Below, one piece after another: positions 24,674-34,065 of a stretch of 57,394 nt of DNA; within the stretch, counting starts at the first letter, position 1, and every line of letters starts with the position of its first letter. The notes beneath the pieces are model-generated. The model was not told where the DNA came from and made no database searches. It saw only the letters and a program-made list of their open reading frames with translations. Source of the DNA: Acidobacteriota bacterium. GTDB taxonomy: Bacteria > Acidobacteriota > Terriglobia > Bryobacterales > UBA6623. The translations under genes and the position numbers were made by a program. The DNA lies in contig WGMB01000014.1 in NCBI GenBank assembly GCA_016125275.1, positions 1 to 57,394 of the forward strand. The letters are read 5' to 3'.

Positions 24674-26167
24674 TCATCCCTCGACCCAGATCGGACTGGC
24701 CCACGCTTGCTGGCCGTTCGTCTGGGTGACTCTGACGTAGTAGTAGTCCGTACGGCCTTGCCGGCCGCGATCCCGGAAGGTCGTCCGCACGCGCGAAAGC
24801 GTCGGCGGCACCAGGCGGTGAACGAGGAAGGATTCAGCCGTGAATCGGCCGGTAATCTCCACCTCGTTGTTCTCGGCGAGCGCGCCGAGCGAGCGCTGGA
24901 AGCCCACCGGCGCCGGCGATTCGAGCTCGAGCGAGAGCTTGGCCGACGGCGGACCGGTCAAGCGCAGCACGACGCTCTTGGTGGGCAGCTCCTCGAAGGC
25001 TTCCTTACGGGAGGTGTGCAGCTCGAAGGCGACTTCGCTTTGCTTGCGATCGGTGATACGGTCCCGGCGGGTTTCGTCGTAGGGGCCGGACTGGAAGCAG
25101 GGGACGACGGCGAGAATCTTGCCGCCGTCGAGCTTGGCGCGGACCTTCCAGTCGGCGATGCGCGCCATGTTCAGGTCGCCCCAAGGCCCCCAGCCGAACT
25201 CCAGGCGGCACAGGTGCTCGCCGGGCCACTGCTTCTCCGGTTGCAGGTGATCTTCGGGGAAGTAGCGGCCGATCACGCGGTTGTTGCGCAGCAAGTCCAC
25301 GCGGTCGATCTCGTCCATGCCGAGGGCCTCGACGGCGATCTCGCGCTCATCGACAAAGGGCAGCGCGGAGCCCATCCAATGGTCGTTGAGCCGCACGGCG
25401 AGGCGGATGCGGTCGCCGGTGACCGCGGTCGTGCGGCGTTTCCAGAGAGCGTCCAGTATGGAGGCTCGGGAGAGATCCTCGGCCCAGATGCCGGCCAGGC
25501 CTTCGCCCCAGGCGCCGGGGTAGCCCAGGTGATCGTCGGAGCTGGCGATGAAGCCCGCACGCACGCCGCTCTCCAGGGCTCGCTGCACGGTGTTGCGCGT
25601 CCAGCGCCCGCCCATCGAGTGCCGGATGTAGCGGCCGCGGCCGCGATCGGATTCCGAAAGCCCGTGCTCGGAGAAGATCTCTATGATTGGGCTGACCGTC
25701 GTGTCGACATGCTCCCAGTTCGCCCCGCGCCAACCCTGTTTGTAGCCCAAATGGTGCGGCGCCATGATGGCGCCATCCACTCCACGGACGGCCTCCTGCA
25801 GCTCCTGCACGTGATTGTGATAAGCCATCTCGCGGTCGTCGTCGGGAAAGTATACGCAATAGTCGCCGAAGTAGCTGGAATGCCACTCATAGGCCAGGAT
25901 CGAAACGAACTTACCGGCCCGGTTGGATTCCTTGGCCATGCGCTGAACCTTCGGCCAGTTCTCACGCAGCACGCGGAAGCCGTTCACCCATTTCATATGG
26001 GCGTCGTTGGGCATCTCGGGCATGTCGTGCCACTGCGAATGCGGCGTAAAGGCTAGAAAGTCAAGGTGTTCGCGAGCGATCTCATAGGTGCGCTCCAGAG
26101 TCCCTTTGGCATAGCCGACGGCGTTGTGATTGTGCAGGTCGCCCCAGAAGATCGAATAGTCCGGCAT
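24674..26167 (-). CDS. PHP-domain metallohydrolase of the DUF3604 type
   Basis: 497 residues, no signal peptide. The N-terminal PHP motif is FWGDLHNHN (H12, H14), followed by LDFLAFTPHS, then MAPHHLGY and ASSDDHLGYPG, which supply further His/Asp metal ligands typical of PHP phosphoesterase-like enzymes. The C-terminal part (about 330-497) is beta-rich. DUF3604 proteins are common in soil bacteria but uncharacterised. TATGCT ends eight bases before the ATG and no Shine-Dalgarno sequence is present. Confidence 0.85.
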   Translation of the reverse strand: MPDYSIFWGDLHNHNAVGYAKGTLERTYEIAREHLDFLAFTPHSQWHDMPEMPNDAHMKWVNGFRVLRENWPKVQRMAKESNRAGKFVSILAYEWHSSYFGDYCVYFPDDDREMAYHNHVQELQEAVRGVDGAIMAPHHLGYKQGWRGANWEHVDTTVSPIIEIFSEHGLSESDRGRGRYIRHSMGGRWTRNTVQRALESGVRAGFIASSDDHLGYPGAWGEGLAGIWAEDLSRASILDALWKRRTTAVTGDRIRLAVRLNDHWMGSALPFVDEREIAVEALGMDEIDRVDLLRNNRVIGRYFPEDHLQPEKQWPGEHLCRLEFGWGPWGDLNMARIADWKVRAKLDGGKILAVVPCFQSGPYDETRRDRITDRKQSEVAFELHTSRKEAFEELPTKSVVLRLTGPPSAKLSLELESPAPVGFQRSLGALAENNEVEITGRFTAESFLVHRLVPPTLSRVRTTFRDRGRQGRTDYYYVRVTQTNGQQAWASPIWVEG

Positions 26168-26175
26168 GCGCTGAC

Positions 26176-26181
26176 AGCATA
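26176..26181 (-). promoter_or_regulatory. Putative -10 element (TATGCT) of the PHP gene
   Basis: Minus-strand TATGCT ends eight bases before the ATG at 26167, the same geometry as at 48924-48929. Confidence 0.5.
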
Positions 26182-26216
26182 GCCCAAAGAGGCTGCAACG
26201 GAAGCTTGATCAGGTC

Positions 26217-26341
26217 GTGACGGGATTGTCACTTCCTCTCACTAAGCTGAATGGAGATCGACCTACTCAAGGCGTCGATCGCAATCTTTCCGACGGCCCC
26301 TGGCCGGCCCGCGCCCGAACGCTTCCGGGAGCGGGCTTTTT
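26217..26341 (+). ncRNA. Candidate small RNA ending in an orphan intrinsic terminator
   Basis: The gap between two minus-strand genes holds three consecutive stem-loops on the plus strand. They are GTGAC/GTCAC (26217-26232), GATCGAC/GTCGATC (26256-26262 with 26274-26280) and a terminator hairpin (26307-26336) followed by five T. No plus-strand protein gene lies upstream and no open frame of note fits. The architecture is that of a short regulatory RNA of about 125 bases. The exact 5' end and promoter are not clear. Confidence 0.4.
26307..26341 (+). terminator. Intrinsic terminator on the plus strand without an upstream plus-strand gene
   Basis: The stem pairs GCCCGC (26307-26312) with GCGGGC (26331-26336), continues with CCC/GGG and GAA/TTC around a small loop, and is followed by TTTTTG. 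The T tract occurs only on the plus strand, while both flanking genes are on the minus strand. Confidence 0.7.
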
Positions 26342-26348
26342 GTTGCGC

Positions 26349-28469
26349 TCAAAGCCGGTCGCGCGAGATCAGGTAGGCGCGGATCCCCTCGATCTGCTCG
26401 TTCGACAGCAAGGAGCCGAACGAGGGCATGACCGTGCCGGCCCGGCCGTTGCGGACCACTTCGAGGAAGGCTTCCGGCCGCAGGGGCGTGCGGAAGACGT
26501 TCGGGCCGCTGCCGCCGTTCGACTTGTGGCAGCCGAAGCAGCGCGCGCGGTAGATCGATTCGCCTTCGGCGGCATCGGCGGAAGGCGCGGGCGCGGTCTG
26601 CGTGGAGGCGCTGGTAGGCTGGGGCGCGGCGGCGCCGCGGATCGGTTCGCCGCCTTCGGTGGCTGGAAAGCCGTAGCCGGGCAGGACGCGTCCGCCCAAG
26701 GTATGGCCGGGCTCGCCGACCTTCGGCAGTCCGCCGGTCAGCGTCACTAGGTTCGACCCCGGCGAGACGCGCGCGGGCCCCCCGCCGTCGAGCGCGAAGA
26801 CGAACAGGTTTCCGGCCTTCGGCTCCGTGTAGTAGAAGGTCATGTCGCCGCCGATGCCGCCGGAGGGCACGGCCACGTACTGCACGCCGTCGAGCTCATA
26901 GGTGATCGGGCTGCCGATGATACCCGAGCCGGTTTGGAACTGCCACAGCAACGTGCCCGTCCGGGCGTCGAAGGCCATAAAGTAGCCGCGCATGTCGCCG
27001 GTGAAGACCAGTCCGGACGAAGTGGCCACGGCCCCGGCCCAGAACGGCGCCGGACTGACCGCCCGCCATACGACTTTCCGCTTCACGACGTCGAAGGCCA
27101 CGAAGTTGCCGGGCGTCTCGCTGGTCAAGTACTGCTGGTAGTCCGCGCCGAGGTACCACTCGCCCTCGGTCGGCTTCTCGATCTTGGCCTCTTCCCAGAA
27201 CTTGTAGCCCATGGCCCACTGGTTTGACATGAAGTACAGCCATTTGAGCTCGGGATTGTAGGCCAGGGGCTGCCAGTCGATGCCGCCTTCCAGGCTCGGG
27301 ATGATGGGGCCGACCTCGGGGCCGCCCGACTCGGCCACCATGGCGGGGTTCACGTCGGGCCGGCCGGTCTCCGGGTCGAGCCCGAACGCCCAGTTGATGC
27401 CCGGAACGATCGCCTCGCCGTAGAGGAACTTGCCGTTGGTGCGGTCGAGGGCGTAGAAGAAGCCGTTCTTGTCATGGTGAAACAGCGCCTTCACCGGGCC
27501 GAGCTCGCCCAGGTCGACGTCCGCCAGCAAGGGCGTGCTGACGGCGTCGTAGTCCCAGCAGTCCCAAGGCGTGTACTGGTAGCCCCACTCGATTCGGCCG
27601 GTCTTGGCGTCGAGGGCGATGGTGGACGCCGTCCACTGGTTGTCTCCCTTGCGGACTTGGCAGTTCCAGGGGGCCGCGTTGCCGGTGTTCCAGTAGACGA
27701 GCCCGAGCGCCGGGTCGTAGGCGCCGGTGGTCCAGGTCGGTCCGCCGCCGTGCTTCCAGGTGTCGCCGGGCCAGGTCTCGTTGCCGGGCTCCCCGGGGCC
27801 GGGAATCGTGTAGGCCGTCCAGCGCAACTCGCCGGTCCGTGCATCGTAGGCCTTCACGAACCCACGAATGCCGAACTCGCCGCCGGCCACGCCGGTCAAA
27901 ACCAGGTCCTCGAGGGCCAAGGGCGCGCCGGTGATGCTGTAGCCCTGCCGCCAGTCGGCGACCTCCGCCTCCCAGGCCACTTCGCCGGAGTCCCTGTGCA
28001 GGGCGACCAAGCGGGAGTCCATCGTGCCGACGTAGACGTAGTCGCCCAGCAGCGCCACGCCGCGGTTGATCGAGCCGCAGCAGTAGACCCTCTCGGCGTC
28101 GTCGGAGATCGTGGGCGCGTAACTCCAGATCTTGGCCCCAGTGCGGGCATCCAGTGCAAACACGCGGGAGTCGTCGGCGGAAAGATACAAGACGCCGTTG
28201 TGGAGCAGCGGAGTGGCCTGCAGCCCCTGGTTGTCGCCGCCGGTGGCGAAGACCCAAGCCGGATGCAGCCGGTTCACGTTGGCGGGGGTGATCTGCTCGA
28301 GCTCGACGTAGCGCTGGCCGAAGTAGTCGCGTCCGTAGGTCAGCCAGGAGGAGGTGTCACTGGCGGCGGCCTCCAGTTGCTCGCTAGTGACCGGTTGGGC
28401 GGGCAGAATCGGCGCTGCGAGCAGCGCCAGCCACGGAACGGCCGATCGAAGGGAGTCGCGAAGGCGCAT
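26349..28469 (-). CDS. Quinohemoprotein (PQQ-dependent) dehydrogenase with C-terminal cytochrome c
   Basis: 706 residues with a signal peptide (about 1-24). Residues 30-590 form the eight-bladed PQQ propeller, with W-docking style repeats such as VFALDARTGAKIWSY, the vicinal disulfide C130-C131 that packs on PQQ, and WDCWDYDAVS in the active-site region. A proline/alanine-rich linker (about 600-630) leads to a cytochrome c domain with heme site C644, C647, H648 and axial M681. Such periplasmic enzymes oxidise alcohols and pass electrons to external cytochromes. No pqq biosynthesis genes are in the window. Confidence 0.93.
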   Translation of the reverse strand: MRLRDSLRSAVPWLALLAAPILPAQPVTSEQLEAAASDTSSWLTYGRDYFGQRYVELEQITPANVNRLHPAWVFATGGDNQGLQATPLLHNGVLYLSADDSRVFALDARTGAKIWSYAPTISDDAERVYCCGSINRGVALLGDYVYVGTMDSRLVALHRDSGEVAWEAEVADWRQGYSITGAPLALEDLVLTGVAGGEFGIRGFVKAYDARTGELRWTAYTIPGPGEPGNETWPGDTWKHGGGPTWTTGAYDPALGLVYWNTGNAAPWNCQVRKGDNQWTASTIALDAKTGRIEWGYQYTPWDCWDYDAVSTPLLADVDLGELGPVKALFHHDKNGFFYALDRTNGKFLYGEAIVPGINWAFGLDPETGRPDVNPAMVAESGGPEVGPIIPSLEGGIDWQPLAYNPELKWLYFMSNQWAMGYKFWEEAKIEKPTEGEWYLGADYQQYLTSETPGNFVAFDVVKRKVVWRAVSPAPFWAGAVATSSGLVFTGDMRGYFMAFDARTGTLLWQFQTGSGIIGSPITYELDGVQYVAVPSGGIGGDMTFYYTEPKAGNLFVFALDGGGPARVSPGSNLVTLTGGLPKVGEPGHTLGGRVLPGYGFPATEGGEPIRGAAAPQPTSASTQTAPAPSADAAEGESIYRARCFGCHKSNGGSGPNVFRTPLRPEAFLEVVRNGRAGTVMPSFGSLLSNEQIEGIRAYLISRDRL

Positions 28470-28496
28470 GCGTACTCAAGTAGCACAGTTCCGCGA

Positions 28497-28502
28497 AATA
28501 AT
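28497..28502 (+). promoter_or_regulatory. Putative -10 element (AATAAT) of the dimethylformamidase-like gene
   Basis: AATAAT ends eight bases before the ATG at 28511; the intervening bases lack a ribosome binding site. Confidence 0.4.
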
Positions 28503-28510
28503 GGGGCAGC

Positions 28511-30829
28511 ATGTGGAAGCTGGCGATTCTGGCGCTGGGGCTGGCGGCGACGACGGCCGCGCAAGAGCCCCGCAATTTTCTGCAGGAAGTCCTTGGCTCG
28601 AGCGGCGGCGAGAGCGAGCCGTTGTTAGGCCCCTCGGCGCCGCGATTCGCGCTGCTGCTGGCGAATCTGCCGCTCGAACCGGTTCCGGGCTCCGATGAGC
28701 TGCGCTCGCCGGCCACGGGGCTTCGGTTCCAACTGCTGGGCGAACGGCGCGGCGCGCTCGACTTCTATCGCCTAAAACGCCACCCGGACTCCCCGTTGCG
28801 GGGCGATCAGGTCAAGCTGACGTTCTACTTCGACCAGGGCTTCGAGGAGTCCATGACGCTCGATGCGGGCGCCTTGCAGGGCCTGCCGCGCCGGCTGCCG
28901 AACGGCCGCGCGCCGGACAACCTGTTCACCAATTGGGGCTCGATGTTCTATGACCGGGAGAAGAACCTGGCCGTCGGAGTGGACCTGCGCGGGCAGGAGG
29001 TCGCCCGCCACGCCCGGCGGCTCTATTCTCGGTTCACCGACCAGACGGCTCTGCAGCTCAATACACTGACCGGGCCGCCGGATTTCGAGATCGTCTGGTT
29101 CGCCTGGAGGCCCGCCGACGCCGAGTTCTGGTGGGTGGAGGCCTTCCAGCAGCGGCGTGCTGACGGCGACCCGAGGATTCCCGACAACTTCTTCCCGATC
29201 CTGGCGCCCCAGGGGCTGAGCCACGCGCCGGGCGAGACGGCGACCGTCGCCGTGATTCCCGATCCCGCCCAGGCCGGCCAAGCCATGGAGCTGGCCGTGA
29301 TCGACGACGTGGCGCAGAAGCTGGTCGCGCGCGTTCCGGTGCGCTACGAGCTCCCGCTGACGCGCGCCCAGGTTGCGATCGGCGACTGGGCGTCCAGCCT
29401 GTATCGGCTGATCCTGGTCGAGCCCGGGCAGCCCGTCGACGCCGCCGCCAACGATCTCAACAACAAGCTCACGAACATCTTCGTCCGCCCCAAATCGTCC
29501 ACCGGCGATGTGCTGTTCGTGGCTCCCACGGACATGTGGTACGCCTACTCCACCAACGGCGGCCACGACTACCACGGCTGGCGGACCGGCTACGACGACA
29601 GCGTGGGCTACTCGCCGACCGTGATGAGCGGCCGCCGCCGCCGGCTGAATCACTTCTACTACTCGCTCTACGAGCGCTTCAACGACGTCCGCCACCTGCG
29701 CTTTCTGAGTGAGCTGGCCGCGCAGAAGGGCTGGCGGCTCGACTTTGCCACGCAACACGACGTGGCGCTGGGTAACGTCCGGCTCGATGATTACTCGCTG
29801 GTTCTGGTGGGCAACCACTGCGAGTTCACCACCGCGGAGAGCTATCGCCGGTTCACCGAATACATGGGCCGAGGCGGCGCGGTGGCGGTCCACGGCGGAG
29901 ACTCCTTCAACGTGCTGGTGGAGTATCTGCCGAGTCTGGCCGAGCCTCGCTACATCTGGCAGCGCGGGCACTTGTGGATCCACATGGCCGATCAACCCAG
30001 CGACTTCCGGGCGCCGCAACTGCTGCCGCCAGGCGCCGCGCCGGACGCGCCGATCGTCGCCCCGCAAACCGGCGACGCGGTGGACTACCTCAATCCTTTC
30101 CACAACACGGTGGGCGGCTGGATCGGCGGCAGCAAGGCGGTCATCGCCGATGTGACGCATCCGGCGACGGCCGGAATGGGGCTCTCATTGGGCGATGAGG
30201 TTCCGGGGCCCTGGGGGAGCGAGGTGGACTACCCCTACGAGCCCTTGGCCTGGGACGTCTTGATCCGCTCCGACCAAGCCGCGCCGGAAAGCCGCGAGAA
30301 CGACGTGGACGCCAACGATCCGACGCCGCTCTACCGCACCGGGCTGGCCGTCCACCGCAACCTCCAGTTGGGGATGCTGACGGGCGAGAACTTTCCGAAC
30401 ATCCTCGGCGACCCTCAGTACGAGCGGCTACGCGAGCTCTACGGGCGCATGCTGGACTACCTGCGGGAACGCTCGCAGGGCATCCGGGCGGCGCGGGCGG
30501 CGGCTCCGGCGCGAGCGATCGGCGCTTCGACCTTCGCCTGGGACGCGCCGGTCCGGCTGCACGGCCTGCGCTACGCCCTGCCTGTGGGCGTCGACTTCGA
30601 GCAGCCGGAGTGGCACAAGAAGCCGGCGCCTTATGCGCACTACCGGGTGCAAGGATCGCTCGACGGCGAGACCTGGTTCGAGCTGACCGACCGGCTCCAC
30701 GGACCCTGGCGACGGCAGCAGACCGATTGGTTCGAAGAGCGCGAAGTACGCTTCGTGCGCTTCGATGGCGAGCTCTCCACCGGAGAGCCGTTCTCGGTGA
30801 GCGGCCTGGAAGGCTTGGCGGCGCGATAG
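28511..30829 (+). CDS. Secreted protein with N,N-dimethylformamidase large-subunit-like core and C-terminal discoidin-like domain
   Basis: 772 residues with a signal peptide (about 1-17). Residues 330-650 resemble the catalytic half of the dimethylformamidase beta subunit: LFVAPTDMWYAYSTNGG and SLVLVGNHCEF, with H436 and E438 in the H-x-E position of the mononuclear iron site and nearby tyrosines (Y344, Y346). A glutamine-amidotransferase-like GGAVAVHGGDSF loop follows. The last 100 residues (about 675-772) look like an F5/8 or discoidin-type carbohydrate-binding beta sandwich, with YRVQGSLDGETWFEL. No DMFase small-subunit gene is seen. Actual amide substrate unknown. Divergent from the PQQ dehydrogenase. 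Confidence 0.7.
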   Translation: MWKLAILALGLAATTAAQEPRNFLQEVLGSSGGESEPLLGPSAPRFALLLANLPLEPVPGSDELRSPATGLRFQLLGERRGALDFYRLKRHPDSPLRGDQVKLTFYFDQGFEESMTLDAGALQGLPRRLPNGRAPDNLFTNWGSMFYDREKNLAVGVDLRGQEVARHARRLYSRFTDQTALQLNTLTGPPDFEIVWFAWRPADAEFWWVEAFQQRRADGDPRIPDNFFPILAPQGLSHAPGETATVAVIPDPAQAGQAMELAVIDDVAQKLVARVPVRYELPLTRAQVAIGDWASSLYRLILVEPGQPVDAAANDLNNKLTNIFVRPKSSTGDVLFVAPTDMWYAYSTNGGHDYHGWRTGYDDSVGYSPTVMSGRRRRLNHFYYSLYERFNDVRHLRFLSELAAQKGWRLDFATQHDVALGNVRLDDYSLVLVGNHCEFTTAESYRRFTEYMGRGGAVAVHGGDSFNVLVEYLPSLAEPRYIWQRGHLWIHMADQPSDFRAPQLLPPGAAPDAPIVAPQTGDAVDYLNPFHNTVGGWIGGSKAVIADVTHPATAGMGLSLGDEVPGPWGSEVDYPYEPLAWDVLIRSDQAAPESRENDVDANDPTPLYRTGLAVHRNLQLGMLTGENFPNILGDPQYERLRELYGRMLDYLRERSQGIRAARAAAPARAIGASTFAWDAPVRLHGLRYALPVGVDFEQPEWHKKPAPYAHYRVQGSLDGETWFELTDRLHGPWRRQQTDWFEEREVRFVRFDGELSTGEPFSVSGLEGLAAR

Positions 30830-30872
30830 CAGCCGTGTATCATTCGCGCCTCTTCGCGTATCAAGCGAAGGG

Positions 30873-31979
30873 ATGCAACTTCGTTTTCGCGCCTTGGACA
30901 TCGAGAAGCCGGACTCCCGCTGGCAGAGCCTGTTTGGGGAGTATTGGCCGGCCTACCGGGCCTGGTTCCTGAAGGAGGGCGACGGCGCGCGCCCGGGCCT
31001 GGGGGAGTGCCGCGAGGCTCTCGAAGCGCACATGCCGGAGCTGGTCCCCGTGTGGCGAGAGCTGGCGAGGCTGGCCGGCGGCGACGAGGTCGCGGCTCGA
31101 ATGCTGAGCCTGTATCGTCCTCCGGCCTACATTTTCGGCTGCTCTCAGGCCGTTTGGTCCCGGGACGAGCCCTTCTTGATCCGCAACTACGACTACAGCC
31201 CCAAGCTGAGCGAAGGGGTGATCCTGCGTTCGAACTGGAACGGCACGACGCTGATGGGCATGAACGACTGCCTGTGGGGCCTGGTCGACGGCATGAACGA
31301 GCACGGGCTGGCGCTTTCGCTCACCTACGGCGGCCGCGAAGCCTCCGGCGACGGCTTCGGCATCCCCTTGATCCTGCGCTACGCCCTGGAGCGCGCTCGA
31401 ACAGCGGAGGAAGCGGCCGAAGTGCTGCGAAAGGTTCCGTCCCACATGGCCTACAACCTGATTGCGCTCGACGAGGAGGGCCGCCACCTGCGCATCGAGC
31501 TCGCTCCGGACCGCGAAGCCTTGGTCAGCGACGAGCCGGTCTCGACCAATCACCAAGCCGGCCCGCCGAACGCCGAATACGCGGCCCAGGTGCGAACCGT
31601 CGAACGCTCCGAGCTGCTGATGCGGAGGCTCGGCGACGGCGCCGAGACGGCGGACGCCTTCATCGAGCGGTTCTCCCGAGACCCCTTGTTCGCCACCGGT
31701 TACGAGCGCTCGTTCGGCACCATCTACACCGCGATCTATCGGCCCCGGGCGCGGCGGGTCGAGTACATCTGGCCGGGCTTCATCTGCCGTCAAGGGCTGT
31801 TCGCCTTCCGCGAAGGCGAAGCGCTGATCCTTTACGGAGACGACGCCAAGCTGGAGCTCGGGCAGCAGGACTGGGCCTGGCAGGCCCCGGCCGGAACCCA
31901 GGCGCAGGACTGGCAACGGCTGGTCCCGCCGGAAGCCGGCGATTGGCGAAAGTACCTGCCGGGCTTCCTGACGGAGTAG
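30873..31979 (+). CDS. Peptidase C45 / acyl-CoA:6-aminopenicillanate acyltransferase-like Ntn hydrolase
   Basis: 368 residues. The family matures by autocleavage before a cysteine that then becomes the N-terminal nucleophile; here FGCSQAVW gives C90 as the probable nucleophile. The downstream FLIRNYDYSP, LWGLVDGMNEHGLALSLTYGG and PVSTNHQ segments are characteristic of C45 and related choloylglycine-hydrolase folds. The enzyme probably hydrolyses or transfers an amide-linked acyl group. GAAGGG sits just before the ATG, and a TATCAT -10 candidate lies at 30838-30843. It follows the dimethylformamidase-like gene by 43 bases. Confidence 0.82.
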   Translation: MQLRFRALDIEKPDSRWQSLFGEYWPAYRAWFLKEGDGARPGLGECREALEAHMPELVPVWRELARLAGGDEVAARMLSLYRPPAYIFGCSQAVWSRDEPFLIRNYDYSPKLSEGVILRSNWNGTTLMGMNDCLWGLVDGMNEHGLALSLTYGGREASGDGFGIPLILRYALERARTAEEAAEVLRKVPSHMAYNLIALDEEGRHLRIELAPDREALVSDEPVSTNHQAGPPNAEYAAQVRTVERSELLMRRLGDGAETADAFIERFSRDPLFATGYERSFGTIYTAIYRPRARRVEYIWPGFICRQGLFAFREGEALILYGDDAKLELGQQDWAWQAPAGTQAQDWQRLVPPEAGDWRKYLPGFLTE

Positions 31980-31985
31980 CAGCGA

Positions 31986-34064
31986 TCAGGCCGCTGCGCC
32001 GGAGACGATCTCCGAGAAGTCGGCGATGGTCGACAGCTCGCGGAGCAGCTTGGCCAGAAATGCCAGCCGGTTCTCGCGGATTGCGTCGTCCTTGGCCATC
32101 ACCAGCACGTCCTCGAAGAAGCGGTCGAGCGCCGGCCGGAGCGAGGCGATCCGCTCGAGCGCGCCGGGATAGTCGCCGCCGCTGCGGGCGGAAGCTGCGT
32201 CCTGCTGGACGGTCTGGAAGGCGGCGTAGAGATCGCCCTCGGCGCCCGCTTCCAGCAGAGACTCGTCCAGTGGCTTGGCGGCATAGGCTTCCACGCCGCC
32301 GGCCTTCTCCAGGATGTTGCGCACGCGCTTGAAGCTCACCGCCAGCGGCTCGAAGTTCTCCGTCGGGCGGACCTTGGCGATCGCCGCGCAACGGGTCGCG
32401 GCGTCCAGAGGCTCCTTGTCGTCGGCGGCCAGTACGGCGTTGATCTCGTCGTACTGATAGCCGGCCTCGGTGAGGAAGAAGCGCAGCCGCTCCACCAGGA
32501 ACTCGCGCAGGGCCGCGGCGTGCTCGCCGGCTTCCGCCATGGCGACCAACTCGTCGATCGAGACCCGCATCCGGCCTTCGACCAGGATGCGGATGATTCC
32601 GTAGGCGCTACGGCGGAGCGCGAAGGGATCGCGGGAGCCGGTCGGCAGCATGCCGAGCCGGAACAGGCCGCCCAGGGTGTCGAGCTTGTCGGCGATCGCC
32701 ACCACGCGGCCTTCGGGCGTGCGCGGAATGGAGTCGCCGGCGCCGGCCGGCTTGTAGTGGTCGTAGATCGCGTCGGCCACTTCGGCCGGCTCGCCCTGCT
32801 CGGCGGCATAGAGGCCGCCCATCACGCCCTGCAGCTCGGGGAACTCCCCGACCATGCCGGTGGTCAGGTCGGTCTTGGCGAGCTCGGCGGCGCGATCGGC
32901 TCGCTGGGCCACCGCGGCCTCCACACCGGCGGCGGCGCAAAGCGCCGCGGCGATCTTGCGCATCCGCTCGCTCTTGTCGAAGTAGCTGCCGAGCTGGGCC
33001 TGGAAGGTCACCTTCTCGAGGTCGCTGACGCGCGCCGACAGAGGCTTTTCGAGGTCGGCGTTCCAGAAGAACTCCGCGTCATTGAAGCGGGCCCGCAGCA
33101 CGCGCACGGCGCCCCGCCGGATCTCGCCGTCGGGATCGCCGTCGAGGTTCGCCACCGCCAAGAAGCCGTTGACCAGCTTGCCGGTCGCCTCGCTGGCGAC
33201 GGCGAAGTACTTCTGGTGCACCAGCATCACGGTCTCGAGGACTTCGTCGGGCAGCGCCAGATAGCGCTCCTCGAACTCGCCATAGATGACGCTGGGATAC
33301 TCGGTGAGGTAGGTCAGCGTTTCGAGCAGCTTGGGGTTATCGCGCACGACCAGCCCGGCGCCGGCGGGTAGAGCTGCGCGGCTGCCTTCCACGATGCGGC
33401 GGCGGCGCTCGTCCGCCGACAGCACCACGAAGTTGCCGGCCAGCTTGGCTTCGTAGGCCGCAATGGAGCCGACCTCCAGCGCGCCCTGGCCCAGCCGGCG
33501 GTGCCCGTAGGTCGTCCGGCCGGCCTTCACGCCGGCGATCTCGAACTCCACGACCGCGCCGCCCAGCAGCGCCACGAGCCAACGGATGGGCCGGATGAAG
33601 CGCGGCCCGCCCTTGCCGGTCCACACCATGTTCTTGGGGAAGTAGATCCCCAGAATGATCTCCGGCAAAGCCTCGGCCAAGATCTCGCCCGTGGGCCGTC
33701 CGGCGATCGAGCGCACCACCGTCAGCTTGCCGTCCGAGCCGACCTTCAGTGCCGAAGCCTCCACCCCGGCGCGCTTGGCGAAGCCGAGCCCGGCCTTGGT
33801 CAGGTTGCCCTCATCGTCGTAGGCGATGCTGGCCGGCGGCCCCGACAGCGTTTCGCTCTTGTCGGCCTGACCGGCCGGCAGCCCGTCGACCAGCAGCGTC
33901 AGCCGGCGCGAGGTCGCCTCGGCCCGCACCTGAACGCCCGCGGCCAACCCGGCCTTGTCCAGAGCTTCGCGGAAGCGCTGGTGGAAGCTCTCCAGGGCCC
34001 GCGGGATCATCCAATCCGGAATCTCTTCGACGCCGATTTCCAGCAGGAATTCCAGGGTCTGCAT
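31986..34064 (-). CDS. glyS: Glycyl-tRNA synthetase beta subunit
   Basis: 692 residues, normal for the beta subunit of the heterotetrameric bacterial GlyRS. The N-terminus LEFLLEIGVEEIPDWMIPRA and the KNMVWTGKGGPRFIRPIRWL segment are family signatures, as is IADKLDTLGGLF in the HD-like region; the C-terminal half carries the anticodon-recognition part. It begins one base after the glyQ stop, so the two subunits are co-translated. Convergent with the C45 gene by six bases. Confidence 0.97.
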   Translation of the reverse strand: MQTLEFLLEIGVEEIPDWMIPRALESFHQRFREALDKAGLAAGVQVRAEATSRRLTLLVDGLPAGQADKSETLSGPPASIAYDDEGNLTKAGLGFAKRAGVEASALKVGSDGKLTVVRSIAGRPTGEILAEALPEIILGIYFPKNMVWTGKGGPRFIRPIRWLVALLGGAVVEFEIAGVKAGRTTYGHRRLGQGALEVGSIAAYEAKLAGNFVVLSADERRRRIVEGSRAALPAGAGLVVRDNPKLLETLTYLTEYPSVIYGEFEERYLALPDEVLETVMLVHQKYFAVASEATGKLVNGFLAVANLDGDPDGEIRRGAVRVLRARFNDAEFFWNADLEKPLSARVSDLEKVTFQAQLGSYFDKSERMRKIAAALCAAAGVEAAVAQRADRAAELAKTDLTTGMVGEFPELQGVMGGLYAAEQGEPAEVADAIYDHYKPAGAGDSIPRTPEGRVVAIADKLDTLGGLFRLGMLPTGSRDPFALRRSAYGIIRILVEGRMRVSIDELVAMAEAGEHAAALREFLVERLRFFLTEAGYQYDEINAVLAADDKEPLDAATRCAAIAKVRPTENFEPLAVSFKRVRNILEKAGGVEAYAAKPLDESLLEAGAEGDLYAAFQTVQQDAASARSGGDYPGALERIASLRPALDRFFEDVLVMAKDDAIRENRLAFLAKLLRELSTIADFSEIVSGAAA

Positions 34065-34065
34065 C

